From contig NZ_BOMZ01000037.1 in NCBI RefSeq assembly GCF_016862455.1, positions 62,001 through 126,000 of the forward strand: 64,000 nt of DNA, read 5' to 3'. The notes under the pieces are model-generated. The model made no database searches. It saw only the letters and a program-made list of their open reading frames with translations, and was not told the DNA's origin. Each line of letters begins with the position of its first letter. Positions within the stretch are counted from its first letter, which is position 1. Below are positions 33,570 to 42,139 of the stretch, one piece after another. The stretch is from Actinoplanes utahensis (GTDB lineage Bacteria > Actinomycetota > Actinomycetes > Mycobacteriales > Micromonosporaceae). A program made the position numbers and the translations under genes.

Positions 33570-33958
33570 GGCAATCCGTTTCTGTGGACCAAACCGTCGA
33601 AGCGCAGAGTTCGTTGATTCGCCGGACAGGGCGGATGCCCGAGCAGGGCCTCTGTGGTACGTATTCTCATGACAGCAGATTTACGCCCGCAGTCATACGG
33701 GTGTACCTCCTCGTGCAGCAACCTGGCACGGCGGGGCCATCCGAACGGTTGTCGGAAATGGTCTCCAGGATATTTTTCTCCCACTTCCGGTCGACTCCCA
33801 TTGACAGATCGGAAATCGGGGCAGGCGCCGCCGCCGGGGTGCCGCGCCGGCTCCCTCCGGCGTTCGCGACGGAGAAAACAGATCGACCTCCATCAATGGT
33901 ATGGTGCCGGTGGGCACGTCATGCGGCCCGAGTCGATCGAGAAGCTCGAGGAGATGCG
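33570..33958. other. Divergent intergenic region between melC1 and a chaperone-like gene
   Basis: 389 bp without a gene I can support, less GC-rich than its surroundings. A TTGACA hexamer at 33804-33809 points to the right, but I see no good -10 partner. A minus-strand frame that ends at the melC1 start is judged to be spurious. It must hold the promoters of both flanking genes. Confidence 0.5.
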
Positions 33959-34357
33959 ATGAAAGCGATCGCCGGTCTGGTGGCTGCGCTGACCACCACG
34001 GGATGCCTGCTCGCCGTCGGCGGTCCGGCGGGCGCCGCCCCCGCCGCCCGTCCGGCCGGACCGGCCGCCGTCATGACAGGCTCGATGGCAGGCCGGGGAT
34101 TCTTCTTCGAGGACTACCGGGGCCACCACATCATGGGCTGGGGCCGCGACGGATCGGCCTGCTCCTACATCGACGGCGTGCAGTTGGTGCTCTATCCCGC
34201 CGGCAACGACAGATATGCCAGCGCCCTCCAGGCCTACCAGCAGGAACACGGGGTCCGGGCGATCACCAAGGCTTCGGTGCGGGTCCTCGGCGACTTCGAC
34301 ATGGTCCCGCCCGCCGACCCGGTCCCGCACTGCCCCGCCTTCGTCTCCGGCCTCTGA
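33959..34357 (+). CDS. Secreted protein resembling tyrosinase cofactor MelC1
   Basis: A 132-residue exported protein. ATG 33959 follows GAGGAG; a signal peptide (MKAIAGLVAALTTTGCLLAVGGPAGAAPAA) ends near residue 28. The mature part follows the MelC1 fold order: FFFEDYRGHHIMG, CSYIDGVQLVLYPAGNDRYASALQAYQ, GVRAITKASVRVLGD, compared with YKGKKIKG, a DG-type turn before LHV and a closing helix in MelC1. It is divergent from melC1-melC2. It may be a second copper donor or a diverged copy; the signal peptide lacks an RR motif, so it would use Sec. Confidence 0.65.
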   Translation: MKAIAGLVAALTTTGCLLAVGGPAGAAPAARPAGPAAVMTGSMAGRGFFFEDYRGHHIMGWGRDGSACSYIDGVQLVLYPAGNDRYASALQAYQQEHGVRAITKASVRVLGDFDMVPPADPVPHCPAFVSGL

Positions 34358-34402
34358 GCAGACCCCGGCATGTAGCGACTGTGCGCTCGCGCGCCGAGCT
34401 GG

Positions 34403-35098
34403 TCACGCGGCTGCACGAACTCCGTACCTTGCGGCTCCGACGCACAGGCCCGCCATGACGGCGATGGTGAACGGAATCATCACCGGCACCGTGTCGACGG
34501 CCTCCGTCACCTCCTCGGGCAGGCGGGGGTCCACCAGTCCTTCAGGGTCACGGATGACGGTGAGCCGTTCACCCGGCTCTCCCCGAGCTCCCTCGGTGAG
34601 CACTGCATCGTTTCCCGGCCAGGTCGTCAGCCGTCCAGGGATCAGCCGGCCGTTGTGGGAGAGCGTGTAGGTGGTCGTGTCCTTATCGCTGCTGCCGTGG
34701 ATCTCAGCGACGGTAGCGCGGACCTGTTCACCCCGTTCGTGAAGGACGAGGGCCCAGAAACCCATGGTCATCATGGCCATGAGCAGGGCGTTCACAACCC
34801 AGGCGGCCATCAGCCAGACCACACGCGCGTTGACGGACGACCATGGGCCGGCGACGTAAAGCACGATGATGGGCACAGCCCAGACGAGCGTGCCGACGAC
34901 AGCGGCGAGGTCCGGTCTGATCCACGTGGTGGCGACCACGGCATTGAGGGTGGCGAAAACGAGGAAGACTGCAAGGTAGGCCGCCGCTCGGCCGACGATG
35001 ACTCCGTTGCGATGCACGATCTTGGAGGGTAGGCGACGAGAACCTGCACCGATGCCCCGATCCGGCTTGGCGCCTACTGTTCTGGCGCCTATAGTCAT
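34403..35098 (-). CDS. Multi-pass membrane protein (DUF3592-like)
   Basis: A 231-residue protein with four hydrophobic stretches: about residues 34-56 (VGRAAAYLAVFLVFATLNAVV), 64-83, 92-117 (VVWLMAAWVVNALLMAMMTMGFWALVL) and 205-228. Between the third and fourth lies a small extracytoplasmic beta domain (ERGEQVRATVAEIHGSSDKDTTTYTLSHNGRLIPG, ERLTVIRDPEGLVDPR), the usual layout of DUF3592 proteins. No function is known. The first 30 residues are polar and basic. It is divergent from the Uma2 gene; the 87-bp gap may hold both promoters. Confidence 0.65.
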   Translation of the reverse strand: MTIGARTVGAKPDRGIGAGSRRLPSKIVHRNGVIVGRAAAYLAVFLVFATLNAVVATTWIRPDLAAVVGTLVWAVPIIVLYVAGPWSSVNARVVWLMAAWVVNALLMAMMTMGFWALVLHERGEQVRATVAEIHGSSDKDTTTYTLSHNGRLIPGRLTTWPGNDAVLTEGARGEPGERLTVIRDPEGLVDPRLPEEVTEAVDTVPVMIPFTIAVMAGLCVGAARYGVRAAA

Positions 35099-35185
35099 GA
35101 GTCTGGTGAGTCGAGTGTCGGATGAGGAGGTGTCGGCATGAGTAGGCTGCGAGAACGGGAGTTCGTCCGCAGGGGAGGCCGGTCC

Positions 35186-35767
35186 ATGGGCATCGACTCA
35201 GCGCCTGAGTGGCATCGTCCGCCCGTGGAGGGATACACCGCCGATGACCTGGATCGGATCCCCGATCTCCCACCTCATACCGAGCTCATCGACGGGACTC
35301 TCGTCATCGTGAGCCCGCAGAAGGACTTCCATACGATCGTGGTCGACATGCTGACGCAAGAGTTGCGCCGGCTCGCGCCCAAGGAGTCGTTTCGGGTGCG
35401 CAGGGAGATGTCGATCGTGCTGGCTCCCCGGCAGCGGCCTGAACCGGATGTGATCGTCCTGCGTGCGGACACGGAAATCGGGAGATCCAGGACCTGGTAT
35501 CCGGCGGAGGCGGTGGTGTTGGCGGTCGAAGTGGTCTCACCGGAGTCCGAGATCCGTGATCGCCAGCGGAAGCCGCAGCTGTATGCGGAAGCGGGAATCC
35601 CGTACTTCTGGTTGGTGGAGGAGTCCAGTGGGGCGCCCGTCGTCCATGCCTACGAGCGCAGGAAGCCCACCGGAGCCTACGAGTTGCTCGGGTCCTTCCG
35701 CGGCCGGGTGATTCTCGCGGCGCCGTTCGACATCGACATCGACCTCACCGGCGTCGACGACCTGTGA
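35186..35767 (+). CDS. Uma2-family putative restriction endonuclease (DUF820)
   Basis: A 193-residue PD-(D/E)XK-fold protein of the Uma2 family, common in many copies in actinomycetes and cyanobacteria. Motifs in order: PPHTELIDGTLVIVSPQKDFH (first acidic residue), QRPEPDVIVL (metal Asp) and AVEVVSPESEIRDRQRKPQLYAEAGIPYFWLVE (E-x-V and Lys). ATG 35186 is chosen because AGGGGAGG lies 7 bp upstream; ATG 35138 is in frame but weaker. A hairpin follows the stop. The C-terminal part is duplicated about 1.3 kb downstream. Cellular role is unknown. Confidence 0.85.
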   Translation: MGIDSAPEWHRPPVEGYTADDLDRIPDLPPHTELIDGTLVIVSPQKDFHTIVVDMLTQELRRLAPKESFRVRREMSIVLAPRQRPEPDVIVLRADTEIGRSRTWYPAEAVVLAVEVVSPESEIRDRQRKPQLYAEAGIPYFWLVEESSGAPVVHAYERRKPTGAYELLGSFRGRVILAAPFDIDIDLTGVDDL

Positions 35768-36094
35768 TCCTCCGGCGGGTACTCGCCGGTGTGGCAGGCC
35801 GTCGTCGCGGAACATCGCTGCGACGCTCGCTGCGGACTTCGAGCAAGGCGCGATGTCGATCGCTGACTCCGGCCGCGCCGTATTCCGGCTGACAGCCCCA
35901 CCGGTCCAGGCCGCCAGGCCCGGGACCGGTCACGGAGGAGGGTCGTGACGGCGCTGAGCCCGTCCATCGCCTTGGTAGCGTCCTGACGATCGTTTCGGTA
36001 AGGCCACCGCTGAGGCGGGAACCGCCTATCAGAACGGTGTCGACTGGGCGAAGGTCTCTCTGAACCCGGGCGCTCCGAAGACGAAGGGACAGAA
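35768..36094. other. Intergenic region after the Uma2 gene
   Basis: 327 bp without a supported gene. It holds the hairpin at 35772-35789 and a smaller inverted repeat (AGGCGG/CCGCCT) at 36013-36027. Codon bias is weak in all frames. I see no remnant that I can identify. Confidence 0.5.
35772..35789 (+). terminator. Hairpin after the Uma2 gene
   Basis: CCGGCG-GGTACT-CGCCGG, a perfect 6-bp GC stem with 6-base loop, 4 bp after the stop codon. No T-run follows, as is usual in high-GC actinomycetes. Confidence 0.5.
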
Positions 36095-36754
36095 GTGAGG
36101 GTACGCGCCGCGGCGGTCGCCGCCGTGATGGTGGGTCTGATGACGGCCGGTTGCACCGATACCGACGGCCCCTCGACGGTGGACACCTCGTCCTTGCCGA
36201 CGCCGGGCGGAACGGCGTCGTCGATGACGTACGAGGAGGCCTACCGGCGGCTGCCGATCGACGGGACCAAGGAGGTGCCGATCACCTGGGACCTGACGCG
36301 GGCGCCGGAGACCGACAAGGTCCTCGCCGCCCGGCGGGCTCTCGCGTTCAACTACTGGATGTGGGGTTCGACCGACTACCGCCCGATCATCCCGGTCGGG
36401 CGGATGCTCGTCACCGAGATCACCTACGAGGTGATCCTGAAGGGCGTCGCCGATGTCACCGACCACGACCCGACGACAGGCCCTCTCCGGGTCAAGCTCA
36501 TGGGCGTCGGCGACTACGGTGGCTCCGAGGTGACGGTGACGTTCTGCACCGATCGCGGCCGCTGGCGCGGCCCTATGAACAAGGGCGGCAAGAACCGGGC
36601 CTACCTCGAGTCGTACGAGATGAAACGCGTCGAATCCGGCGACGGGCAACCCCGCTGGCTCTATCTTGCGCTCACCGCCGACACCGAGGACCTCAAGGCG
36701 CGGTACGGCGCGGAGTGCACGAAGTGGGCTCAGCACCCGGCGCCCACGCCGTAA
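36095..36754 (+). CDS. Putative lipoprotein, 219 residues
   Basis: An exported lipoprotein with signal peptide VRVRAAAVAAVMVGLMTAGC and a clear lipobox. A Thr/Ser/Pro linker of about 20 residues precedes a mature domain with TYEEAYRRLPIDGTKEVPITWDL, LAFNYWMWGSTDYRPIIPVGRML and VTVTFCTDRGRW. Its form, a conserved 150-residue domain with an EVTVTFC-D strand near residue 150, is seen in many small actinomycete lipoproteins that resemble NTF2-like domains, but I do not assign a family. GTG 36095 follows GAAGGGACAGAA. A truncated Uma2 copy starts 2 bp after the stop. Confidence 0.7.
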   Translation: MRVRAAAVAAVMVGLMTAGCTDTDGPSTVDTSSLPTPGGTASSMTYEEAYRRLPIDGTKEVPITWDLTRAPETDKVLAARRALAFNYWMWGSTDYRPIIPVGRMLVTEITYEVILKGVADVTDHDPTTGPLRVKLMGVGDYGGSEVTVTFCTDRGRWRGPMNKGGKNRAYLESYEMKRVESGDGQPRWLYLALTADTEDLKARYGAECTKWAQHPAPTP

Positions 36755-36756
36755 CC

Positions 36757-37089
36757 GTGAACGGGAATTCAGTGCGCGCGGATGCCGAGATCGACGACGA
36801 TGCGACGTGGTATCCCGCGGAGGCGGTGGTGCTGGCGGTCGAAGTGATCTCTCCGGAGTCGGAGATCCGTGACCGCGAGCGAAAGCCGCAGCTGTACGCG
36901 AAGGCCGGCATTCCGTATTTCTGGCTGGTCGAGGGGGTCGACGGCAAGCCCGTTGTTCATACCTACGAGCGGAATCAGTCCACTGGCGCCTATGACCTGA
37001 TCGGGTCCTTCCACGATCGGCTGATTCTCACGGCGCCGTTCGACATCGACATCGACCTCACCAAGTTCGAGCAGCGGCCTTTCGCGTAA
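36757..37089 (+). pseudogene. Truncated Uma2 paralogue (C-terminal half only)
   Basis: An open frame of 110 residues whose part from SVRADAEI onward aligns with the second half of the Uma2 gene at 35186: TWYPAEAVVLAVEVISPESEIRD, RKPQLYAKAGIPYFWLVE and FDIDIDLT are nearly identical. The N-terminal half with the first acidic motif and the PEPDVIVL metal Asp is absent, and the preceding lipoprotein gene abuts the break. It should be inactive as a nuclease. It looks like the remains of a duplication. Confidence 0.8.
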
Positions 37090-37267
37090 TCTCGATCTGC
37101 CGGTATCCATGCGTGAACAGATCCGCTTCCTCATCGAAGTCGCGGAGAAGCCGAACGTGACCATCCCACTTCTCCCCACGGGCACCGGCGGATACGTGAG
37201 AATCGGAGACTCGTTCTCCATCCATCGGCTGCCGGGTTCAGGCGTGGTGCCGGCGCTGGACCGCGGG
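37090..37267 (+). pseudogene. Fragment of a DUF5753/XRE-type regulator
   Basis: The translated stretch LDLPVSMREQIRFLIEVAEKPNVTIPLLP followed by GDSFSIHRLP matches the style of the C-terminal DUF5753 domain found behind an XRE helix-turn-helix in actinomycete regulators (MREQL-x-LLE-A-x-x-PNVTVQVLP). The helix-turn-helix part is absent, and the frame runs on antisense into the kinase gene. I read it as a gene remnant; about 55 residues can be recognised. Confidence 0.6.
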
Positions 37268-39280
37268 TCAGTTGCAGTGGGACCAGTCGCTGGTGAACGA
37301 CACGCCGCCGATCGAACCGCCCCACTTGACGCAGGTGGACTCGGCGGCGGCCTTGACCGGGCCGGCGTACGACTGGAACGTGCCCTTCTCGGCGTAAGAC
37401 TTGTCGTCCTGGACCTCCAGGGTCGCGGACATCGCGGTCTTCTCGTCCAGGGTGCCGTCCTTGAGGGTGACGACGCAGTTGACGCCGCCCTCGGCGCGGT
37501 AGAGAAGGTAGATCGTGCCGCGCTGGACCCCGGCCGAGGTGGTGAGTTCCTTCGAGTCGACGACCGCGAAATCGGAGCCGCAGAGGGCGGCCGGGTCCTC
37601 GGGGTTCTTCGCGGGCTCCGTCTGCTCCGGTTCGTCTGTGCCGGTGGGTTCGGCGACGGCACCGCCGGTCGGTTTCTTGGTGGGGGTGGTGGCGGGGTCC
37701 TCGCCTGCCGGGTCAGTGGGAGGGCTGGTCTTCTTGCCGGGTGACGGCTTCTTCTGGCCGGGACGGTCCGAGGTCTTGGTGTCCGGGCCGGTGACCGGTT
37801 CACCGGCCGGGTCCTGGGCGCCGGTCAGCTGGCCGGTGTCCTGCTCGTCGCCGTATTGGCTGCCGACGATGATGCCGATGCCCGCGAGCACGGCCACGAC
37901 CGCGGCGGCGGCCAGGGCGACCGGCATCTTACGGCGGCCGGCCGCATTCGAATCGGTCAGCGAGCCCGAGTCGGTCCCGTACGAGGCGCCGATCGGTTCC
38001 GCCCCCGCCCCGGATCCCCTCGCCGCACCGACGGAGGCAGCGCCGGCCGCGTAACCGCGCGCCCCGGAACCCGCCGGCCGGCCGACGGAAGCCGTCCCGG
38101 CCGGGTAGCCGCGCGTCCCGGGTCCCGCCGCAGCTCCGGAGGCCGCGCCCACGGAAGCCGATCCGGTGGCGAAACCCTGCGGCGCCGCGCTGCCCGGAAC
38201 CGCCCCGAACCGCCCCGACGGCGAAGGCGCCGCCCCGAAGGGCCCCGACGGCGAAGGCGCCGCCCCGAACGGCCCCGACGGCGAAGGCGCCGGCCCCGAG
38301 GGTGCGGCACCGTAGGGCGCAGGTCCGGACGACGTGGCGCGATAGGCGCCGGACGGCGCGGAACGTGCCCCGGGGACGGCCCGGAACGACCCCGATCCCG
38401 GGTTCGGCTGGTGCGGATTCGGGGCGCTCACCCCGTACGGCGAAGGCCCCTGGTGTGACGCCGCCCCCCGCGAAGCCGCAGCGAACGCCGCGGCGCTGGG
38501 GAAACGCTGACCCGGATCGCGCGCCAGCGCGCGCATCACCACCGACGCCACCGGAGCCGGCACGTCGGGCGGCAGCACCGGCGGTTTCCCGTGCACGAGC
38601 TGGGCGAGAACGGCGAGCGGGTTGTCGCCGACGTAGGGCGGCCGGCCGGTGAGGCAGCTGAACGCGACCGCACCGAGGGCGTAGATGTCGGTCGCGGCGG
38701 TGACCGGGTGGCCTTCGGCCTGTTCGGGGGCCATGTAGTGGGCGCTGCCGAGCACCACGTTCGTGCCGGTCATGCTGGTGATGCCGGCGGAGCGGGCGAC
38801 GCCGAAGTCGACGAGCACGATGGCGCCCGCCTGGCGGACCAGAAGGTTGCTGGGTTTGACGTCGCGGTGCACGATGCCGGCTTCGTGGGCGGCCTGCAGC
38901 GCCTCGGCGACCTGCGCGACGATCGCCATCGTCTCGGCGGGGGCCAGCCGGCCGGCCTTCTGGATCTTCGCCGACAGCGGGGTGCCCTCGATGAACTCCA
39001 TCACCATGAAGTCCAGGCGGACGTTGCCGACCTGCGCGTTCTCCCCGTAGTCGTAGACCTGCACGACGCCGGGGTGCCGCAGCGCCGCCATCATCCGCGC
39101 CTCGGACCGGAACCGGGTGATGAAGTCGGAGTCGGCCATCAGTGCCGGGAGCAGCACCTTGACGGCGATCTCGCGGTGCAGCAGCAGGTCGTCGCCGCGC
39201 CACACCTCGCCCATGCCGCCGGCGGCGATGCGCTGGGTGAGCTGGTATCGACCGTTGAGCACGAGTCCCGGTGAAAGCAC
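37268..39280 (-). CDS. PknB-type membrane Ser/Thr protein kinase
   Basis: A 670-residue eukaryotic-type kinase. The kinase domain covers residues about 10-265 with AGGMGEVW (glycine loop), AVKVLLPA (Lys), IVHRDVKPSNLL (catalytic loop), VDFGVARS (DFG) and SAHYMAPEQ. A Gly/Pro/Ser/Ala-rich linker of about 180 residues follows, with 10-residue SPSGPFGAAP repeats. One membrane helix lies at about 450-472. Outside, a Thr/Pro/Lys-rich stalk leads to a C-terminal domain of about 100 residues with three cysteines. It has no PASTA repeats, so the ligand is unknown. The start is GTG 39280. Confidence 0.92.
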   Translation of the reverse strand: MLSPGLVLNGRYQLTQRIAAGGMGEVWRGDDLLLHREIAVKVLLPALMADSDFITRFRSEARMMAALRHPGVVQVYDYGENAQVGNVRLDFMVMEFIEGTPLSAKIQKAGRLAPAETMAIVAQVAEALQAAHEAGIVHRDVKPSNLLVRQAGAIVLVDFGVARSAGITSMTGTNVVLGSAHYMAPEQAEGHPVTAATDIYALGAVAFSCLTGRPPYVGDNPLAVLAQLVHGKPPVLPPDVPAPVASVVMRALARDPGQRFPSAAAFAAASRGAASHQGPSPYGVSAPNPHQPNPGSGSFRAVPGARSAPSGAYRATSSGPAPYGAAPSGPAPSPSGPFGAAPSPSGPFGAAPSPSGRFGAVPGSAAPQGFATGSASVGAASGAAAGPGTRGYPAGTASVGRPAGSGARGYAAGAASVGAARGSGAGAEPIGASYGTDSGSLTDSNAAGRRKMPVALAAAAVVAVLAGIGIIVGSQYGDEQDTGQLTGAQDPAGEPVTGPDTKTSDRPGQKKPSPGKKTSPPTDPAGEDPATTPTKKPTGGAVAEPTGTDEPEQTEPAKNPEDPAALCGSDFAVVDSKELTTSAGVQRGTIYLLYRAEGGVNCVVTLKDGTLDEKTAMSATLEVQDDKSYAEKGTFQSYAGPVKAAAESTCVKWGGSIGGVSFTSDWSHCN
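38202..38300 (-). repeat. Tandem 30-bp units in the kinase linker
   Basis: Two full 30-bp units (38221-38250, 38251-38280) that differ by one base, with partial copies on both sides, encode SPSGPFGAAP-type repeats in frame. Confidence 0.85.
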
Positions 39281-39284
39281 CGGG

Positions 39285-40196
39285 TCATGCTACCGGCGCT
39301 GATCCATGGGTGGCCGTGAGCCGGGCGAGGTGGTGTGCCGGTGAACCGAACAGTTCGGCGGACGCCCAGGCCCGGCGCAGATAGAGGTGGGCGTGGTGTT
39401 CCCAGGTGATGGCCAGCCCGCCGTGCATCTGCACCATGTCGGCCGCGACGGCGCGTAACGTCTCCGAGCACGTGATCTTGGCGACAGCGGGGGAGACGGC
39501 GCAGGCGGAGCGGGCGGCCTCGACCCGCACGTACAGCTCGGCGAGCCGATGTTGCAGCACCTGGAACGAGCCGATCGGGCGGCCGAACTGGTACCGGCTC
39601 TTCACGTGGTCGACGGTCAGTTCCAGGGCGCGTTCGGCGGCGCCGACCTGTTCGGCGGCGAGCGCGAGACAGGCCACGTCGCGCAGCCGCTCGACGGGGA
39701 CGCCGGGGCCGATCAGGCGCAGCGAGTCGACCGAGAGGCTCGCCGGATGTCTGGTCGGGTCCAGTGTCGGCTGCATCGTGACGGTGGACGGGTTCGCCTC
39801 GTACAGGTTCCCGCCGGTGACGACCAGCAACGTGTCGGCCTCCGGGAGGTCCAGGACGTCGCGGAAGACGCCGGGCGCGGGACTGTCCCAGGCCAGCGCG
39901 ACGATCCGGTCCCCGGCGCAGACGGCGGGGAGCAGGGTGTCGTCACCGGCGTGCAGCAGCGCCTCGGTGGCGAGGACGGTGCCGAGCATCGGGCCGGCGA
40001 TCAGGGCCCGGCCCAGCTCCTCGAGGACGATCATCGCCTCGGTGAGGCCGGCGCCGGATCCGCCGTACCGCTCGGGGACGGTGAGGCCGGCGACGCCGAT
40101 CTCCCGGCACAGCCGCGCCCAAAGCCCGTCGTCACCGCCGTGAGCCGTGACCAGCCCGCGCACCGAGTCCCGCAGGGCCGCGTGTTCCGATGTCAT
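39285..40196 (-). CDS. Short acyl-CoA dehydrogenase (FadE family)
   Basis: A 303-residue acyl-CoA dehydrogenase-like protein, about 80 residues shorter than normal. It keeps the N-terminal helices (LCREIGVAGLTVPERYGGSGAG, LTEAMIVLEELGRAL) and C-terminal ones (SRYQFGRPIGSFQVLQHRLAELY, MHGGLAITWEHHAHLYLRRAW), but the middle beta domain is reduced. This is the form of the small subunit of alpha2beta2 steroid dehydrogenases. ATG 40196 overlaps the stop of the double-domain dehydrogenase gene (ATGA), so the two are probably partners. The gene ends 5 bp before the kinase start. Confidence 0.87.
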   Translation of the reverse strand: MTSEHAALRDSVRGLVTAHGGDDGLWARLCREIGVAGLTVPERYGGSGAGLTEAMIVLEELGRALIAGPMLGTVLATEALLHAGDDTLLPAVCAGDRIVALAWDSPAPGVFRDVLDLPEADTLLVVTGGNLYEANPSTVTMQPTLDPTRHPASLSVDSLRLIGPGVPVERLRDVACLALAAEQVGAAERALELTVDHVKSRYQFGRPIGSFQVLQHRLAELYVRVEAARSACAVSPAVAKITCSETLRAVAADMVQMHGGLAITWEHHAHLYLRRAWASAELFGSPAHHLARLTATHGSAPVA

Positions 40197-42139
40197 GCGA
40201 TCGCCTCCAGAATCCGCCGCCGGTGCCAGGCCGGTGTGCCCCACGCCTGATGCAGCACCCGGACCAGGGTCAGCCATCGGCCGAGGCCGTGCTCGCGGGT
40301 GTATCCGATCGCCCCGTGCACCTGCAGCGCCGCCCGCGCCGCACGGAGCGCGGCCTCTCCGCACGCCACCTTCGCCGCCGAGATGTCGCGTTCCTCGAGG
40401 CCGGCGGCGGCGGCGTGGAGCAGGGGCTCGGCGAACGACAGGGCCACCGCCACGTCCGCGAGCCGGTGCCGCACCGCCTGGAACGCGCCGATCGGCTGCC
40501 CGAACTGGGTGCGGGTCCGCGCGTACCCGACCGACATCTCCAGCATCGCCCGGCCCGCCCCGAGCAGTTGCGCGGCACAGGCGAGGGTCCCCAGTTCCAG
40601 GGCTTTCGGAACCGAGGATCCAGAACCCAGGACCTTTCCGGGTACGACCTCCGCGAGCCGCCGCCCGGCAACCATCGACTCGTGCACCGCCCCGGCCCGC
40701 CCGGCCCGGATCTCCTCGCCGGTGACCAGCAGGATCAGATCGGCCGTGTCGCCGTGAGCCGCGTACGGCAGCCGTGGCGGCGCGGCGAGCGTCGCCACCG
40801 TCCGCCCGGCGGCGAGGCCGGACCGCCACTCGGCGGGCAGGTCCAGTGCCGGCACGCAGGCGATCGACTCGGCGAGCGGCCCGGGCACCGCATGATGTCC
40901 CAGCTCCTCGAACGCCATGATGAGGTCGGCCGGGGTCGCGCCGTCGTCGATCAGCCCGGTCACCCCGGCCTCGGCGAGGGCGGCCCACGTCACGTCCCGG
41001 TCGGTGAACATCTTGTGCAGCATCGCCGCGAACGGCGGTTGCGGCGGCCCGGTCCGACCGGTGGGGTGGGGCAGGCCCAGCACCCGTTTGGCGAGGATGT
41101 CCCGCTGGATCTCGTTGGTGCCCGCGTAGATCGGCCCGGCCAGCGCGAACAGGTACCCGTCGGTCCATTCCGGTGAGATCTCGGCGAGCGGCCCGAGCAC
41201 GTCGAGGGCGGTCTCGTGCAGGGCGACGTCGAGTTCGGACCAGAACAGTTTGGTGGCGCTGGGCGGCACGGGAGTGGGCGCGTACGCCTGCGCCCGATAG
41301 GCCCGCGCCCCGATCCACGCGTCGGCCACCCGATCCCGGTATTCGTCTCCGGACAGCCGGGTCATCCGGGTCAGCCGGACCAGCCGGTCGGCCGCCGCCA
41401 GGAACCGGCCGGGCCCGCGCAGCGACAGTCCCCGCTCGTGACCGGCGGTGCTCATCGCGATCCGCCAGCCGTCGCCGGGTTCGCCGATCACGTCCTCGTC
41501 CGGCACGAACACGTCGTCGAGGAAGATCTCCGCGAACCCGGCCGTCCCGTCGAGCTGCGGAATCGGCCGGACCGTCACCCCGGGCGCCCGCAGATCGAAC
41601 ATCAGATAGGTGACCCCCTGGTGCGGACGTTCCCCGGCCGCGCTGCGGAACAGCCCGAACGCCCGGTCCGCGACCACCGCCCGGGAACTCCACGTCTTCT
41701 GCCCGGACAGCAGCCAGCCGCCGTCGGCGCGGGTGGCGCGGGACCGGATCGCCGCGAGGTCGCTGCCCGCCTGCGGCTCCGACCAGGCCTGCGCCCACAC
41801 CTCGTCGGCGCGGGCCATCGGCGGCAAGATCCGTGCGCACTGCTCCGGCGTCCCGTGCGTGAGCAGGGTCGGAGCCAGCAGGAACAGCCCGTTCTGGCCG
41901 ATCCGCACGGGAGCGCCGGCCGCGTGGTACTCCTCGTCGAACTCGATCGCGTGCACCGGCGGCGCGGCCCGCCCGCCGTACTCGGCCGGCCAGCACACCG
42001 CGGCCAGGCCCGCCCCGGCGAGCCGCCGTTCCCACGTCCGGTGGGCGAGGTCGCCCTCGGGCGTGTCCACCCGGGGCAGGGGAGCGGCCGGCACGTTCGC
42101 CGCCAGCCAGGCCCGGACCTCGGCACGGAACGGGGTCAC
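40193..42139 (-). CDS. Double-domain acyl-CoA dehydrogenase fusion
   Basis: A 648-residue protein made of two acyl-CoA dehydrogenase units in one chain. Residues 1-370 are a complete unit (CWPAEYGGR, WSEPQAGSDLAAIRSRA, GQKTWSSRAVV, GTNEIQRDILAKRVLGLPH). Residues about 385-648 are a second, shorter unit (FEELGHHAVPGPLAESI, RTRTQFGQPIGAFQAVRHRLADVAV, QVHGAIGYTREHGLGRW). Mycobacterial FadE34/ChsE3 has the same architecture, where the halves form what is otherwise a heterotetramer. GTG 42139 overlaps the upstream stop. Its place in the HIP block suggests a C/D-ring or side-chain substrate; which one is not decided by sequence. Confidence 0.9.
   Translation of the reverse strand: MTPFRAEVRAWLAANVPAAPLPRVDTPEGDLAHRTWERRLAGAGLAAVCWPAEYGGRAAPPVHAIEFDEEYHAAGAPVRIGQNGLFLLAPTLLTHGTPEQCARILPPMARADEVWAQAWSEPQAGSDLAAIRSRATRADGGWLLSGQKTWSSRAVVADRAFGLFRSAAGERPHQGVTYLMFDLRAPGVTVRPIPQLDGTAGFAEIFLDDVFVPDEDVIGEPGDGWRIAMSTAGHERGLSLRGPGRFLAAADRLVRLTRMTRLSGDEYRDRVADAWIGARAYRAQAYAPTPVPPSATKLFWSELDVALHETALDVLGPLAEISPEWTDGYLFALAGPIYAGTNEIQRDILAKRVLGLPHPTGRTGPPQPPFAAMLHKMFTDRDVTWAALAEAGVTGLIDDGATPADLIMAFEELGHHAVPGPLAESIACVPALDLPAEWRSGLAAGRTVATLAAPPRLPYAAHGDTADLILLVTGEEIRAGRAGAVHESMVAGRRLAEVVPGKVLGSGSSVPKALELGTLACAAQLLGAGRAMLEMSVGYARTRTQFGQPIGAFQAVRHRLADVAVALSFAEPLLHAAAAGLEERDISAAKVACGEAALRAARAALQVHGAIGYTREHGLGRWLTLVRVLHQAWGTPAWHRRRILEAIA

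Noticed and set aside
33566..33784. A 72-codon minus-strand frame ending at the melC1 start
   Set aside because: It has a 4-bp overlap with melC1, but its composition is not coding-like and it fills the expected promoter region of two divergent genes.
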